NCBI GenBank assembly: GCA_029006135.1
Contig: JAQXGE010000016.1
Location: forward strand, 1-36,606
Length of the DNA: 36,606 nucleotides
Direction: 5' to 3'
Source: Oscillospiraceae bacterium
Lineage (GTDB): Bacteria; Bacillota; Clostridia; Oscillospirales; Ruminococcaceae
Below the pieces are notes generated by a model. The model was given only the letters and a program-made list of their open reading frames with translations. It made no database searches and had not been told where the DNA came from. How positions within the stretch are numbered: the first letter of the stretch is position 1; the number at the start of each line of letters is the position of its first letter. The translations under genes and the position numbers were made by a program. Shown piece by piece: positions 24,513 through 32,467 of the stretch.

Positions 24513-25676
24513 TTATTCGGTCAGCTCGGCGCGGAAGGTCCGATTGTGAGCCGGACGCCGCCCAACGGCAAGCACCAGCCCGATGCAGAGATACATCATC
24601 ACCACGCTGGACCCGCCCGCTGAGAAGAAGGGCAGCGTAACGCCGATAACCGGCAAAGCCTGAAGGTTCATGCCGAGATTGATCAGGCACTGCCAGAACA
24701 GCGCAGCAAAAACGCCCACACAGACAAGCTGACCCAGACGGTCCTCGGTGTGCAGTGCCGTGAGGAGCGTGCGCGCCAGAACGCCAAAGAGCAGCAGCAG
24801 CGCTGCCAATGCGCCCAAAAAGCCGAGCGCGTTGGCCAGGTAGCTGAAAATAAAGTCGTTCCATGCATTGGGCACAAAGATATGTTCCCCGGATAGTCCC
24901 GTTCCGGTCAGTCCACCGGTTCCGATGGCCATCGCGCCCTTGTTTTGCTGGTAGGTAAAATCCGCCAAAGCGGGGTCATCGGGCGTGATGACTGCCCAGA
25001 TGCGCTTGGCCTGGTAGCCCTTGAGGATACCGGGACGCAGCTTGAGCAGCAGGACCGCGCCGAGTGCCGCCGCGCCAATCCCGCCGGCCACAAGCCACCC
25101 GCTGAGCCCGCCGGCAAAGAGCATGACAAGACCGATGCCAAGGAATACCAGCGCTGTTCCGTCATCCCCCTGCACATGGATAGCCAGTACCGGCAGGGCG
25201 ATATGAAGGAGCAGCAACAGCAGGCTGCGGGGTTTGTTGACTTTGCCGCGCACCGTATAAAGATGGAGCGCCAAAGTCAGGATAAAGCTGATTTTTGCCA
25301 GTTCGGACGGCTGAAAGGTCATCCCGCCGACCCGGTACCAACTGTAGTTGGAGGTTCCGCCCGCATCATAACCGATGGTAAGGAACCCGGCCCGGACATT
25401 GTGCAGCAGCAGTGTCGGCAGTACCAGTCCCCAGGACAGAACCGCATGGAGGGGCCAGGCGCGGGCCAGCGCGTGGATATCCACCGTGGAGAGAATCAAT
25501 GCCAGCATCAGCCCGAGCGCACTGGCGATAAACTGCACGGAAGCTTTGTTGATGGAGCCAAGCTGGTTCTGCCCGATAGAGACAAGCACCACCACGCTGA
25601 GTGCCGAACAGGCCGCGCACATGGCAAGCAGTCCCCCATCTATGCGGCGCAGATACCGCCGCGCCATTTTGAGCAT
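24513..25676 (-). CDS. RodA/FtsW/SpoVE-family peptidoglycan glycosyltransferase
   Basis: A 387-residue SEDS-family membrane protein with about 10 helices, which polymerises lipid II glycan strands together with a class B penicillin-binding protein. Visible signatures are WYRVGGMTFQPSELAKISFI, YQQNKGAMAIGTGGLTGTGL, the catalytic-Asp segment NDFIF (Asp near 274), and LPFFSAGGSSVVMMY near the end. It is more like RodA than FtsW, but the usual PE-x-HTDFIF...EELG segment reads PNAWNDFIFSYLANALG, so two conserved Glu positions differ. The ATG at 25676 has GGGAGGGA upstream. No partner PBP, mreBCD or division gene is next to it, so its role (elongation, division or sporulation) is undecided. Confidence 0.88.
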   Translation of the reverse strand: MLKMARRYLRRIDGGLLAMCAACSALSVVVLVSIGQNQLGSINKASVQFIASALGLMLALILSTVDIHALARAWPLHAVLSWGLVLPTLLLHNVRAGFLTIGYDAGGTSNYSWYRVGGMTFQPSELAKISFILTLALHLYTVRGKVNKPRSLLLLLLHIALPVLAIHVQGDDGTALVFLGIGLVMLFAGGLSGWLVAGGIGAAALGAVLLLKLRPGILKGYQAKRIWAVITPDDPALADFTYQQNKGAMAIGTGGLTGTGLSGEHIFVPNAWNDFIFSYLANALGFLGALAALLLLFGVLARTLLTALHTEDRLGQLVCVGVFAALFWQCLINLGMNLQALPVIGVTLPFFSAGGSSVVMMYLCIGLVLAVGRRPAHNRTFRAELTE

Positions 25677-25757
25677 GGCTGTTCCCTCCCTGTCCTGCGT
25701 TTCTTTCCTAACATTATACCGCACGAAGGTTCAATATGCCACTGTTCAGGGAAAGAA

Positions 25758-25786
25758 TTTACAAACCGGCCGCAATGGTGTATAAT
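25758..25786 (+). promoter_or_regulatory. Promoter of the tsaE-tsaB-rpiB-upp operon
   Basis: -35 TTTACA (25758-25763), 17-base spacer, -10 TATAAT (25781-25786), about 47 bases before the tsaE ATG. It is divergent from the RodA-like gene. Confidence 0.82.
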
Positions 25787-25832
25787 AGCTGAAAATGGTT
25801 TATTGTGCCGTTTGAGGAAAGAGGGGTCCGTC

Positions 25833-26252
25833 ATGGAGGAATACATTACCCATTCCCGGGAGGAGACTGTTGCACTGGGCCGCAGCCTTGCGCCGCGGCT
25901 TGAGCCCGGCTCACTCATTGCCTTTACCGGCGGGCTTGGGGTGGGCAAGACCGCTTTCTGTCAGGGTTTGGCGGAAGGGCTGGGCTGCACCGATCCGGTT
26001 TCAAGCCCTACCTTTGCCATTGTAAACTATTATCGCGGACCGCGGCCTTTCGCCCACTTTGATCTGTACCGCATTCATTCTGAGAGTGATTTGGCGGCCG
26101 CCGGATTTTACGATTACCTTGACCAGGGTGCCATTGTGGCCGCAGAATGGAGCGAAAACTGCGCGGAACTGCTGGCGCTGGAAAACCCAATCCGCATCAA
26201 TATTCAGCGGCTGGACGAAAACAGCCGCAAAATTACAATACAAAACGTATAA
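25833..26252 (+). CDS. tsaE: tRNA threonylcarbamoyladenosine biosynthesis ATPase TsaE
   Basis: A 139-residue P-loop ATPase that works with TsaB and TsaD to transfer threonylcarbamoyl to A37 of ANN-reading tRNAs (t6A). Walker A is GGLGVGKT (33-40). The family segments SSPTFAIVNYY and HFDLYRI follow, and the EWSEN motif is intact. Length is normal for the family (about 140-155). The ATG at 25833 follows AGAGGGG by 6 bases. An open frame continues far upstream but belongs to the antisense of the RodA-like gene. It is the first gene of a four-gene operon and lies 20 bases before tsaB. Confidence 0.95.
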   Translation: MEEYITHSREETVALGRSLAPRLEPGSLIAFTGGLGVGKTAFCQGLAEGLGCTDPVSSPTFAIVNYYRGPRPFAHFDLYRIHSESDLAAAGFYDYLDQGAIVAAEWSENCAELLALENPIRINIQRLDENSRKITIQNV

Positions 26253-26272
26253 ATTGAGGGGAACATTTCAAA

Positions 26273-26989
26273 ATGAACATTCTTGCCCTTGATACCGCCG
26301 GGAAAACTGCGGCTGTTGCGGTGATGCAGGATGACATCCTGCGATATGAGACGATGAGCAACACCGGACTGACCCACAGCGAAACGCTGCTGCCCATGGT
26401 GGACACGGCTCTGCACGCCTGCAATTTAACCACCGATCAGATTGATTTATATGCCGTGACCAATGGTCCGGGCAGCTTTACAGGGCTGCGCATCGGGTTA
26501 GCGGCAGTAAAGGGGCTGGCCTTTGCCAATAACACACCCTGCGCGGGGGTTTCCACCCTGGCCGCACTGGCCTGGGGCGTGGCAGGCGCGGGGACTGTCA
26601 TCGGCGCGCTGGACGCACGGCGCGGGCAGGTTTATTGGGCCGGATTTGACCTGGAAAGTCACGAACGGCTGACGCAGGACGCCGCAGAACCTGTGCAGAA
26701 CATGGAAAATTTTGTAAACTCCTGCAAAAAACCGCTGATTTTTGTTGGCGATGGCGCCGCATTGTGTTACAATAAGTATGGGTCTGTGCCGGGCGTACTT
26801 GCCTGCCCGCAGCCGCTCCGTGTACTGCGGGGCGCGGGGACAGCACTTGCAGGCAAGGCTCTGTGGGAAAGCGGCGGCTGCGTATCCCCCGCCGCACTGC
26901 TGCCGGATTATCACCGGCTGAGTCAGGCCGAGCGGGAACGTGCCGAGCGGGAAGCCGCCAAAAATGTTGAAAGTACCCCTGCTCTGTGA
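26273..26989 (+). CDS. tsaB: tRNA threonylcarbamoyladenosine biosynthesis protein TsaB
   Basis: A 238-residue ASKHA-fold partner of TsaD in the t6A complex. N-terminal ILALDTAGKTAAVAV and the signature VTNGPGSFTGLRIGLAAVKGLA (about 63-84) are diagnostic. The C-terminal half is divergent, as usual. A charged Glu/Arg-rich tail (AERERAEREAAKNVE) is longer than normal. GAGGGGAA lies upstream of the ATG. No tsaD or rimI follows, unlike the commonest arrangement; rpiB is next, 44 bases on. Confidence 0.93.
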   Translation: MNILALDTAGKTAAVAVMQDDILRYETMSNTGLTHSETLLPMVDTALHACNLTTDQIDLYAVTNGPGSFTGLRIGLAAVKGLAFANNTPCAGVSTLAALAWGVAGAGTVIGALDARRGQVYWAGFDLESHERLTQDAAEPVQNMENFVNSCKKPLIFVGDGAALCYNKYGSVPGVLACPQPLRVLRGAGTALAGKALWESGGCVSPAALLPDYHRLSQAERERAEREAAKNVESTPAL

Positions 26990-27033
26990 GCAGCGGGGTG
27001 CCCATACGCAAAAAAGAGTGAGGGGAATATACT

Positions 27034-27495
27034 GTGAGTGAAATCAAAACGACCAAACCCATTGCACTGGCTGCCGATCATGGCGGCTACGAGCTGAAGG
27101 AAGCCATCAAGAGCCATCTGGCGGAACGCGGCGTGCAGACCGTGGACTATGGCACCAACAGCACCGAAAGCTGCGATTATCCGGACTTTGCTGCAAAGGC
27201 CTGCACGGCCGTACAGCAGGGCGACAGCGAGCTTGCCATCCTGTGCTGCGGCACCGGCGTGGGAATGTCGATGTGCGCCAACAAGATGCACGGCATCCGC
27301 GCCTGCTGCTGCTCGGACACGTTCAGCGCCGAATTTACCCGCCGTCACAATGACGCCAACGTGCTCTGCCTGGGCGGACGCGTGGTGGGCGCAGGACTTG
27401 CCTGCACCATCGTGGATACCTTCCTGGAGGCCGAGTACGAGGGCGGCCGCCACCAGCGCCGTGTGGACAAAATGATGGCGCTTGAAAACCGGTAA
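27034..27495 (+). CDS. rpiB: Ribose-5-phosphate isomerase B
   Basis: A 153-residue RpiB/LacA-family isomerase that interconverts ribulose 5-phosphate and ribose 5-phosphate in the pentose phosphate pathway. Family motifs are ALAADHGGYELK (11-22), VDYG and the active-site loop CGTGVGMS with catalytic Cys72, plus RRHNDANVLCLGGRVVG near the end. The start is GTG at 27034, preceded by GAGGGGAA. Length and order are normal. It sits between tsaB and upp, tying ribose supply to PRPP-using pyrimidine salvage; the functional link is inference. Confidence 0.95.
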   Translation: MSEIKTTKPIALAADHGGYELKEAIKSHLAERGVQTVDYGTNSTESCDYPDFAAKACTAVQQGDSELAILCCGTGVGMSMCANKMHGIRACCCSDTFSAEFTRRHNDANVLCLGGRVVGAGLACTIVDTFLEAEYEGGRHQRRVDKMMALENR

Positions 27496-27546
27496 ACTGC
27501 CTGCCCATGCAGGCCGCACATACAACAAGATAAGGAGTAATCTGCC

Positions 27547-28176
27547 ATGAGCGTTGTAAAAATCGTTGACCATCCCCTGATTCAGCACAAAATCAGCTTG
27601 ATCCGTGACCGCAACACCGGCACCAAGGAGTTCCGCGATCTGGTAAGTGAGATTGCCATGCTGCTGTGCTACGAGGCGACCCGCGACCTGCCCACTGAGG
27701 AAGTGGAGGTTGAAACCCCTATTTCTTTGGCTAAGACTCATGTTCTTGCAGGCCGTAAGCTGGCACTGGTTCCCATCCTGCGCGCCGGTCTGGGCATGGT
27801 GGACGGTATGCTGTCCCTGATTCCCGCCGCCAAGGTCGGTCATATCGGCCTGTACCGCAACGAGGAGACCCTGGAGCCTGTGGAATACTACTGCAAGCTG
27901 CCCAAGGACATTGCCGAGCGTGATGTCTTTGTTCTGGATCCCATGCTGGCGACCGGCGGCAGCGCCATTGACGCCATCACGCAGATCAAGAAGCGCGGCG
28001 CCCGCCACATCAAGTTCATCGGCCTCATCGCTGCACCGGAAGGCCTCAAGGCTCTGCATGAAGCTCACCCCGATGTGGACATCTATGTAGCAGCCGAGGA
28101 CGATCACCTCAACGAGAATGGCTACATTGTTCCCGGTCTCGGCGATGCAGGCGACCGCATCTTCGGCACCAAATAA
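27547..28176 (+). CDS. upp: Uracil phosphoribosyltransferase
   Basis: A 209-residue salvage enzyme that joins uracil and PRPP into UMP. The PRPP loop [12 protein letters not shown] (about 128-139) and the C-terminal uracil-binding [16 protein letters not shown] match the family exactly, and length is the standard 208-209. AAGGAG sits 9 bases before the ATG. It is the last gene of the tsaE-tsaB-rpiB-upp operon and is followed by a strong terminator. Confidence 0.97.
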   Translation: MSVVKIVDHPLIQHKISLIRDRNTGTKEFRDLVSEIAMLLCYEATRDLPTEEVEVETPISLAKTHVLAGRKLALVPILRAGLGMVDGMLSLIPAAKVGHIGLYRNEETLEPVEYYCKLPKDIAERDVFVLDPMLATGGSAIDAITQIKKRGARHIKFIGLIAAPEGLKALHEAHPDVDIYVAAEDDHLNENGYIVPGLGDAGDRIFGTK

Positions 28177-28194
28177 TTCCCCTGCACAAATTTC

Positions 28195-28232
28195 CGCGTC
28201 CCGAAAGCACAGCCTTTCGGGGCGCGTTTTTT
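28195..28232 (+). terminator. Terminator of the upp operon
   Basis: A 13-bp stem CGCGTCCCGAAAG (28195-28207) and CTTTCGGGGCGCG (28214-28226) with one G:T pair, then TTTTTT. Confidence 0.92.
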
Positions 28233-28305
28233 CTGATTGCCAGCAAAAATATTTGTTCTCAGTCGATTTGAAGGGCATTTGCCTGTTTCTTGACTGGGCA
28301 AACTA

Positions 28306-28314
28306 TGCTATAAT
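28306..28314 (+). promoter_or_regulatory. Extended -10 promoter of the LRR/VWA/MoxR operon
   Basis: TGCTATAAT (core TATAAT 28309-28314), 71 bases before the first start codon. A TTGACT at 28290-28295 is only 13 bases away and too close to serve as a -35, so the TG extension is the likely determinant. Confidence 0.6.
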
Positions 28315-28384
28315 CATTGCAAAGTCTCCCTGTGCCCGGCACGCTTCCGGGCCAGGGCACTTACGAAAAGCAAAGGATGGTTTC

Positions 28385-29344
28385 ATGTCCGATTCTACCC
28401 AATTGGCCTTTTTGTGGCAGCCGGTGCCCGGCGGAGCACGGCTGCTCCGCGTATATGGGGACACCCCCTGCCCTGTCGTTCCCGATGCGATTGAGGGGAT
28501 CCCCATCACTGAGCTGGGTCCGTACTGTTTTTCAGCCCGGGAGTACCCCGCCGTGCCCGAAGCACGGCGCAGCGGGCCGCAGGCGTTGTTCAGTCATGCC
28601 GCGGCAGGGGATTTTGTTGAACGTATCACGCTGCCGGGAACGGTAAAAGTTTTCCACAATGCCGCCTTTTATAACTGTCGGCGGCTGACAGAACTTCGCC
28701 TGGGTCCCGGTGCGCCGGCATCGCTCGAACTTGGGAGTGACCTTTTTACCAACTGCCGGGCGCTCGAACGCTTTATCCTCGACGCGCAGCCCACCGCCCC
28801 CACCGCGCTCAAGCGGCTGGTGGGCGCAGTGAGTGCCGATGTGGGTGCATCCTTTGCGCCAAACGGGCAGGAGACCGCACGGGTGTTCTTCCCGGAATAT
28901 TTTGAATATCTGGACGAGAACACCCCTGCGCACATCTTCAACCACAGCATTGAGGGCGAGGGTTACCGGATGCGGCAATGCTTTGACGGATTTGTGATGA
29001 ATTTTGAGGAGTATGACCGCGCGTTTGACCAGGCGCTTGTAAGTGAGACGCCCGCTTCCCTCTGCCGCATCGCATTAGACCGGCTGTGCCGTCCGTGGGC
29101 GCTGACGCCCGAAATGGCCGAAAGCTACCGCGCGGCTCTTCGCAGCCATGCGCAGACCGCCGCCGCGCCGCTCATTGCCCGGCAGGATGCCGGTGCGCTG
29201 GAACTGCTCTGCTCTTTCATGGATTCCGCCGACCGGGCACAGGTCGCCCGCCGCTGCGGGCAGGTCGGCTGGAGCGAAGGCGCAGCGCTCGCCCTGGCGC
29301 ACGCGCCGCGGCGCACAAAGACCTATGACTTTGACGATTTGTAA
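28385..29344 (+). CDS. Leucine-rich-repeat-like (BspA type) protein, operon gene 1
   Basis: A 319-residue protein without signal peptide or membrane helix. Residues about 20-130 contain degenerate BspA-type LRR units (DAIEGIPITELGPYCFS; VERITLPGTVKVFHNAAFYNCRRLTELRLG; SLELGSDLFTNCRALERFIL). The remainder is helical with many Arg and Ala and no motif I know (repeat-like SLCRIALDRLC, ALELLCSFMDSADRAQVARRCGQ, possibly ankyrin- or HEAT-like). The ATG at 28385 has AAAGGATGG upstream. A cytosolic LRR protein next to a VWA/MoxR pair could recognise the target of that chaperone machine; that is inference. It is 23 bases before the VWA gene, with no promoter or terminator between them. Confidence 0.8.
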   Translation: MSDSTQLAFLWQPVPGGARLLRVYGDTPCPVVPDAIEGIPITELGPYCFSAREYPAVPEARRSGPQALFSHAAAGDFVERITLPGTVKVFHNAAFYNCRRLTELRLGPGAPASLELGSDLFTNCRALERFILDAQPTAPTALKRLVGAVSADVGASFAPNGQETARVFFPEYFEYLDENTPAHIFNHSIEGEGYRMRQCFDGFVMNFEEYDRAFDQALVSETPASLCRIALDRLCRPWALTPEMAESYRAALRSHAQTAAAPLIARQDAGALELLCSFMDSADRAQVARRCGQVGWSEGAALALAHAPRRTKTYDFDDL

Positions 29345-29367
29345 TGAAGAAAGGCGGTGACGCAGCA

Positions 29368-30735
29368 GTGGCCAAAACACATCCTCAAACCCAGCAGGAG
29401 TGGATTGCCGGCATGGGTGCCCGCGTGATGGAGCAGCTCCGCAGCGAACTGTACCTTGATCTGCGGTACTTAAACGCAGCACTGGGCGCATTGGCTCTGA
29501 CGCCCGCCGATGAGCTGCACAATCTGGCCACCGACGGGGCGCGGCTCTGCTATGACCCCGCATGGGCCGTGGAGCTGTACCGGTCCAACCGGCGTTACCT
29601 GCTCAGGGCCTATCTGCACAGCGTTCTGCACTGTATTTTCCGCCATCCCTGGCTGCGGGGCAAGCGGGATCCCGATTTGTGGGGGCTGGCCTGTGACATT
29701 GTGGTTGAGGAAGTGCTGGATACCATCGGCATCCCTTCCCTCACCCGCCCCGTGGGATGGCTGCGGCAGAAAACCTACCGCACGCTCCACAGCGAATGTT
29801 CCCTTGTTGCCGCCGGGCCGGTCTACCGCTGGCTGACCGCGCGCGAGCCGGAGGAGCTGAACGCGCTGCAGCGCGAATTTTTCTGTGACAGTCACCGTCT
29901 ATGGCCCAAAGACGCGGACAGTCCCCAATCCCAAATGCAGGGGCGCCGCTGGGAACAGCTCGGACGCGAGGCTCAGCTCACGATGCAGCAGGCCGGCCGG
30001 CAGGCGGGTGAGAGTGCCGGGGCACAGGCCATACAGGCACAGATTGAGGCCGCTCACAGCCGGCGGCTGTACAAAGACTTCCTGCGCCGGTTTGCCGTCT
30101 GGCGGGAAGAGCCGCATCTGGACGATGACGCCTTTGACCTTGGATACTACACCTACGGTCTGCGCACCTACGGCAATATGCCGCTCATTGAGCCGCTTGA
30201 AACGCGGGAGAGCAAAAAAATCCGCGACTTTGTCATTGTGATTGACACGAGCGAATCCACCGCCGGGGAACTGGTCAAAGCCTTCCTGCGCGAGACGTTT
30301 GGACTTCTCAAAACCGGGGAAAGTTTTTTCCGCCAGTGCAATATTGCCGTCATGCAGTGCGATGACGCGGTGCGGGAACTGACCTTCCTGCATGACACCG
30401 ATGCGCTGGACCGCTATGCGGCCGGCATGACGCTGACAGGAGGCGGCGGAACGGATTTCCGCCCCGCTTTTGAGAAAATCAACGCACTGTGTGCAGACGG
30501 AACGCTGCGGGATTTGCAGGGTGTTCTCTATTTCACGGACGGAAAGGGCTTTTACCCGGCACGAAGGCCGAACTATGATGTGGCGTTTCTTTTCCTTGAG
30601 AACGGCGCGCCGCCGCCTGATGTGCCGCCGTGGGCAATGAAGCTGATGCTTTCCCCCGAAGAATTTATGCCTGACCCCGAACCGCCCGCCGTTGACTGGA
30701 CCGAACTTGAGCCGGAGGAGCTGCCGGAACTGTAA
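29368..30735 (+). CDS. VWA-like protein with degenerate metallopeptidase domain (DUF2201 type)
   Basis: A 455-residue cytosolic protein. The N-terminal half resembles the putative metallopeptidase domain that accompanies VWA-like regions, but the expected HExxH reads HSVLH (84-88, next His at 93), lacking the catalytic Glu. The C-terminal half is a VWA fold with a MIDAS metal site: DTSES (293-297), a Thr later, and GGGGTDFRPAFE. A Gln/Ala-rich helical linker lies near 190-225. A GTG at 29368 is chosen because AAAGGCGGTGA, a near-perfect ribosome site, lies 7 bases upstream. An ATG at 29344 overlaps the previous stop but has no site. VWA proteins of this kind act with MoxR ATPases, and one follows immediately. 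Confidence 0.82.
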   Translation: MAKTHPQTQQEWIAGMGARVMEQLRSELYLDLRYLNAALGALALTPADELHNLATDGARLCYDPAWAVELYRSNRRYLLRAYLHSVLHCIFRHPWLRGKRDPDLWGLACDIVVEEVLDTIGIPSLTRPVGWLRQKTYRTLHSECSLVAAGPVYRWLTAREPEELNALQREFFCDSHRLWPKDADSPQSQMQGRRWEQLGREAQLTMQQAGRQAGESAGAQAIQAQIEAAHSRRLYKDFLRRFAVWREEPHLDDDAFDLGYYTYGLRTYGNMPLIEPLETRESKKIRDFVIVIDTSESTAGELVKAFLRETFGLLKTGESFFRQCNIAVMQCDDAVRELTFLHDTDALDRYAAGMTLTGGGGTDFRPAFEKINALCADGTLRDLQGVLYFTDGKGFYPARRPNYDVAFLFLENGAPPPDVPPWAMKLMLSPEEFMPDPEPPAVDWTELEPEELPEL

Positions 30736-30754
30736 TGAGAGGAAGTGCTTCCCT

Positions 30755-32284
30755 ATGAATATCAAACGAGCCAAACAGGAGATCGAGCAGGCCGTCAAAG
30801 CCTATCTTGCGGTGGACGACACCGGCGAACCTCTGATTCCTGCCATCCGTCAGCGGCCCATCCTGCTGATGGGCCCGCCGGGCGTGGGCAAAACCCAGAT
30901 TATGGAGCAGATTGCGCAGGAATGCGGCATTGCGCTTGTGGCCTACACAATCACCCATCATACAAGACAGAGCGCCGTAGGGCTTCCGTTTATCCGTCAG
31001 CGCAGCTATGGCGGCAAGGACCGCAGCGTGACGGAGTACACGATGAGCGAAATCATCGCAAGCGTCTATGAAAAGATGGAGCAGACCGGGATGAAAAACG
31101 GCATTCTTTTCATTGACGAGATCAACTGTGTGTCCGAAACGCTGGCCCCTACCATGCTGCAGTTCCTTCAGTGCAAAACCTTCGGCAATCAGGCCGTCCC
31201 GGCAGGCTGGGTCATTGTGGCGGCGGGCAACCCGCCGGAGTACAACAAGAGCGTGCGGGATTTTGACCTTGTGACGCTGGACCGTGTGCGCCGAATTGAC
31301 ATTGAGCCGGATTTGACCGTCTGGCAGGAATACGCCCGCGCACATCGGCTGCATCCTGCGGTTTTGGCCTATCTTGAACTGCGCCCGCAGTACTTCTACC
31401 GCGTGGAGAATGACGTGGACGGACCGCAGTTTGTCACCGCCCGCGGATGGGAGGACCTCTCGGTCATGCTGCAGGCCTGTGACAAGCTGGATTTGCCGGT
31501 GGACGAGGAAGTTATTGGGCAGTATCTGCGTCATCCGGAAGTCGCGCGCGATTTTGCCGCCTACTGGGTCCTTTACAAAAAGTACCGCGAGGACTACGGG
31601 GTTGAGGATATTCTGCAGGGTCGGCCCTTTGATCATGTGTTGGACCGCGCCATGCGTGCGGCCTTTGATGAGCGGATGAGCCTGGTCAGCCTGCTGCTTG
31701 CGGGGCTGAACACCCGTTTTGCCGCTGCCTGCCGGGAAGATGCCGTGACGGACGTCTGCTATCAGGCACTGCGGAACTTTAAGCGTGCGCTTGTGCCGGA
31801 CGCTGACCCCGACAAAGTCTTTGCCGAGCAGTGCAGGCAGGCGCAGGACCGTCTGGCAGCAGAACGCTCCGCGGGAACGATTGCCCCCGCGCAGGCCGCC
31901 GCCCAATCGCGCGCTAACGCCCTGCTTTCCTCCTGGGCCAAGTCCCTGACCCCCGGCATGGATGAGGATGAGGCCTTTGACACCGTGCGCGCAGGCTTTA
32001 ACGCGCAGGTGCGCCGCCGGGAAGATTCGGTCGGGCTGGCCGGGGACGCACTGGAATCCGCCTTTGACTTTATGGAACGTGCCTTCCCTGATGGGCAGGA
32101 GATGGTGGTCTTTGTGAACGAACTTGCGCTGGGACCGGACTCGGCGGCCTATCTTGCCGAGAACGAATGCGAACGCTTTGAGCAGTACAGCCGCAAGCTC
32201 CTTCTTCACGCCGGGCAGGATGCCCTTTTGGAGGAGCTTGCCCGTGATGACATCCGCGCCGGGGAACACAGTGCGGATTTTTGA
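30755..32284 (+). CDS. MoxR-type AAA+ ATPase
   Basis: A 509-residue ATPase. Walker A GPPGVGKT (40-47) and Walker B ILFIDEIN (Asp121-Glu122) are intact. A sensor-1 Asn is present in VIVAAGNPPEYN, and an arginine-finger region follows (LDRVRRIDIEP). The second half is a long helical extension (about 290-509), far larger than the lid of small MoxR proteins, with an Ala/Gln-rich stretch near 350-400. MoxR ATPases are chaperone-like and help metal or cofactor insertion or complex remodelling, usually with VWA partners. The ATG at 30755 lies 19 bases after the VWA stop, with GAGAGGAAG upstream. It is the last gene of the LRR-VWA-MoxR operon. Confidence 0.9.
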   Translation: MNIKRAKQEIEQAVKAYLAVDDTGEPLIPAIRQRPILLMGPPGVGKTQIMEQIAQECGIALVAYTITHHTRQSAVGLPFIRQRSYGGKDRSVTEYTMSEIIASVYEKMEQTGMKNGILFIDEINCVSETLAPTMLQFLQCKTFGNQAVPAGWVIVAAGNPPEYNKSVRDFDLVTLDRVRRIDIEPDLTVWQEYARAHRLHPAVLAYLELRPQYFYRVENDVDGPQFVTARGWEDLSVMLQACDKLDLPVDEEVIGQYLRHPEVARDFAAYWVLYKKYREDYGVEDILQGRPFDHVLDRAMRAAFDERMSLVSLLLAGLNTRFAAACREDAVTDVCYQALRNFKRALVPDADPDKVFAEQCRQAQDRLAAERSAGTIAPAQAAAQSRANALLSSWAKSLTPGMDEDEAFDTVRAGFNAQVRRREDSVGLAGDALESAFDFMERAFPDGQEMVVFVNELALGPDSAAYLAENECERFEQYSRKLLLHAGQDALLEELARDDIRAGEHSADF

Positions 32285-32287
32285 GAA

Positions 32288-32331
32288 ATACCGGTAAATC
32301 GTGAATAAAATATCACGGATTGGCCGGAAAT
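32288..32331 (+). terminator. Possible weak terminator after the MoxR gene
   Basis: An imperfect hairpin: CCGG at the base and AATCGTGA against TCACGGATT with a bulged base, then AAATATCTTG without a solid T tract. A true T-rich stretch occurs only at about 32350-32360. Confidence 0.3.
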
Positions 32332-32377
32332 ATCTTGTGTGTCTTTCTGAATTTTTTGTAAACCGCGTGGGATGTAA

Positions 32378-32405
32378 TTGACAAATCATGGCTTTATGTT
32401 AAAAT
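32378..32405 (+). promoter_or_regulatory. Promoter of the DegV gene
   Basis: -35 TTGACA (32378-32383), 16-base spacer, -10 TAAAAT (32400-32405), 62 bases before the start codon, in an AT-rich stretch. Confidence 0.75.
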
Positions 32406-32467
32406 AAACTTGTTTTACATAAATTTATTTAGATAATAGAGAATATTTTTCAGAAACAGGTTCTGCC

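Noticed and set aside
24945-25832. Upstream extension of the tsaE frame to 435 residues
   Set aside because: The extra part is antisense to the RodA-like gene. TsaE proteins are about 140-155 residues, and the ATG at 25833 follows a promoter and ribosome site.
28290-28314. TTGACT with TATAAT as a normal promoter
   Set aside because: The spacer is 13 bases, too short for sigma-A; the extended -10 interpretation is kept instead.
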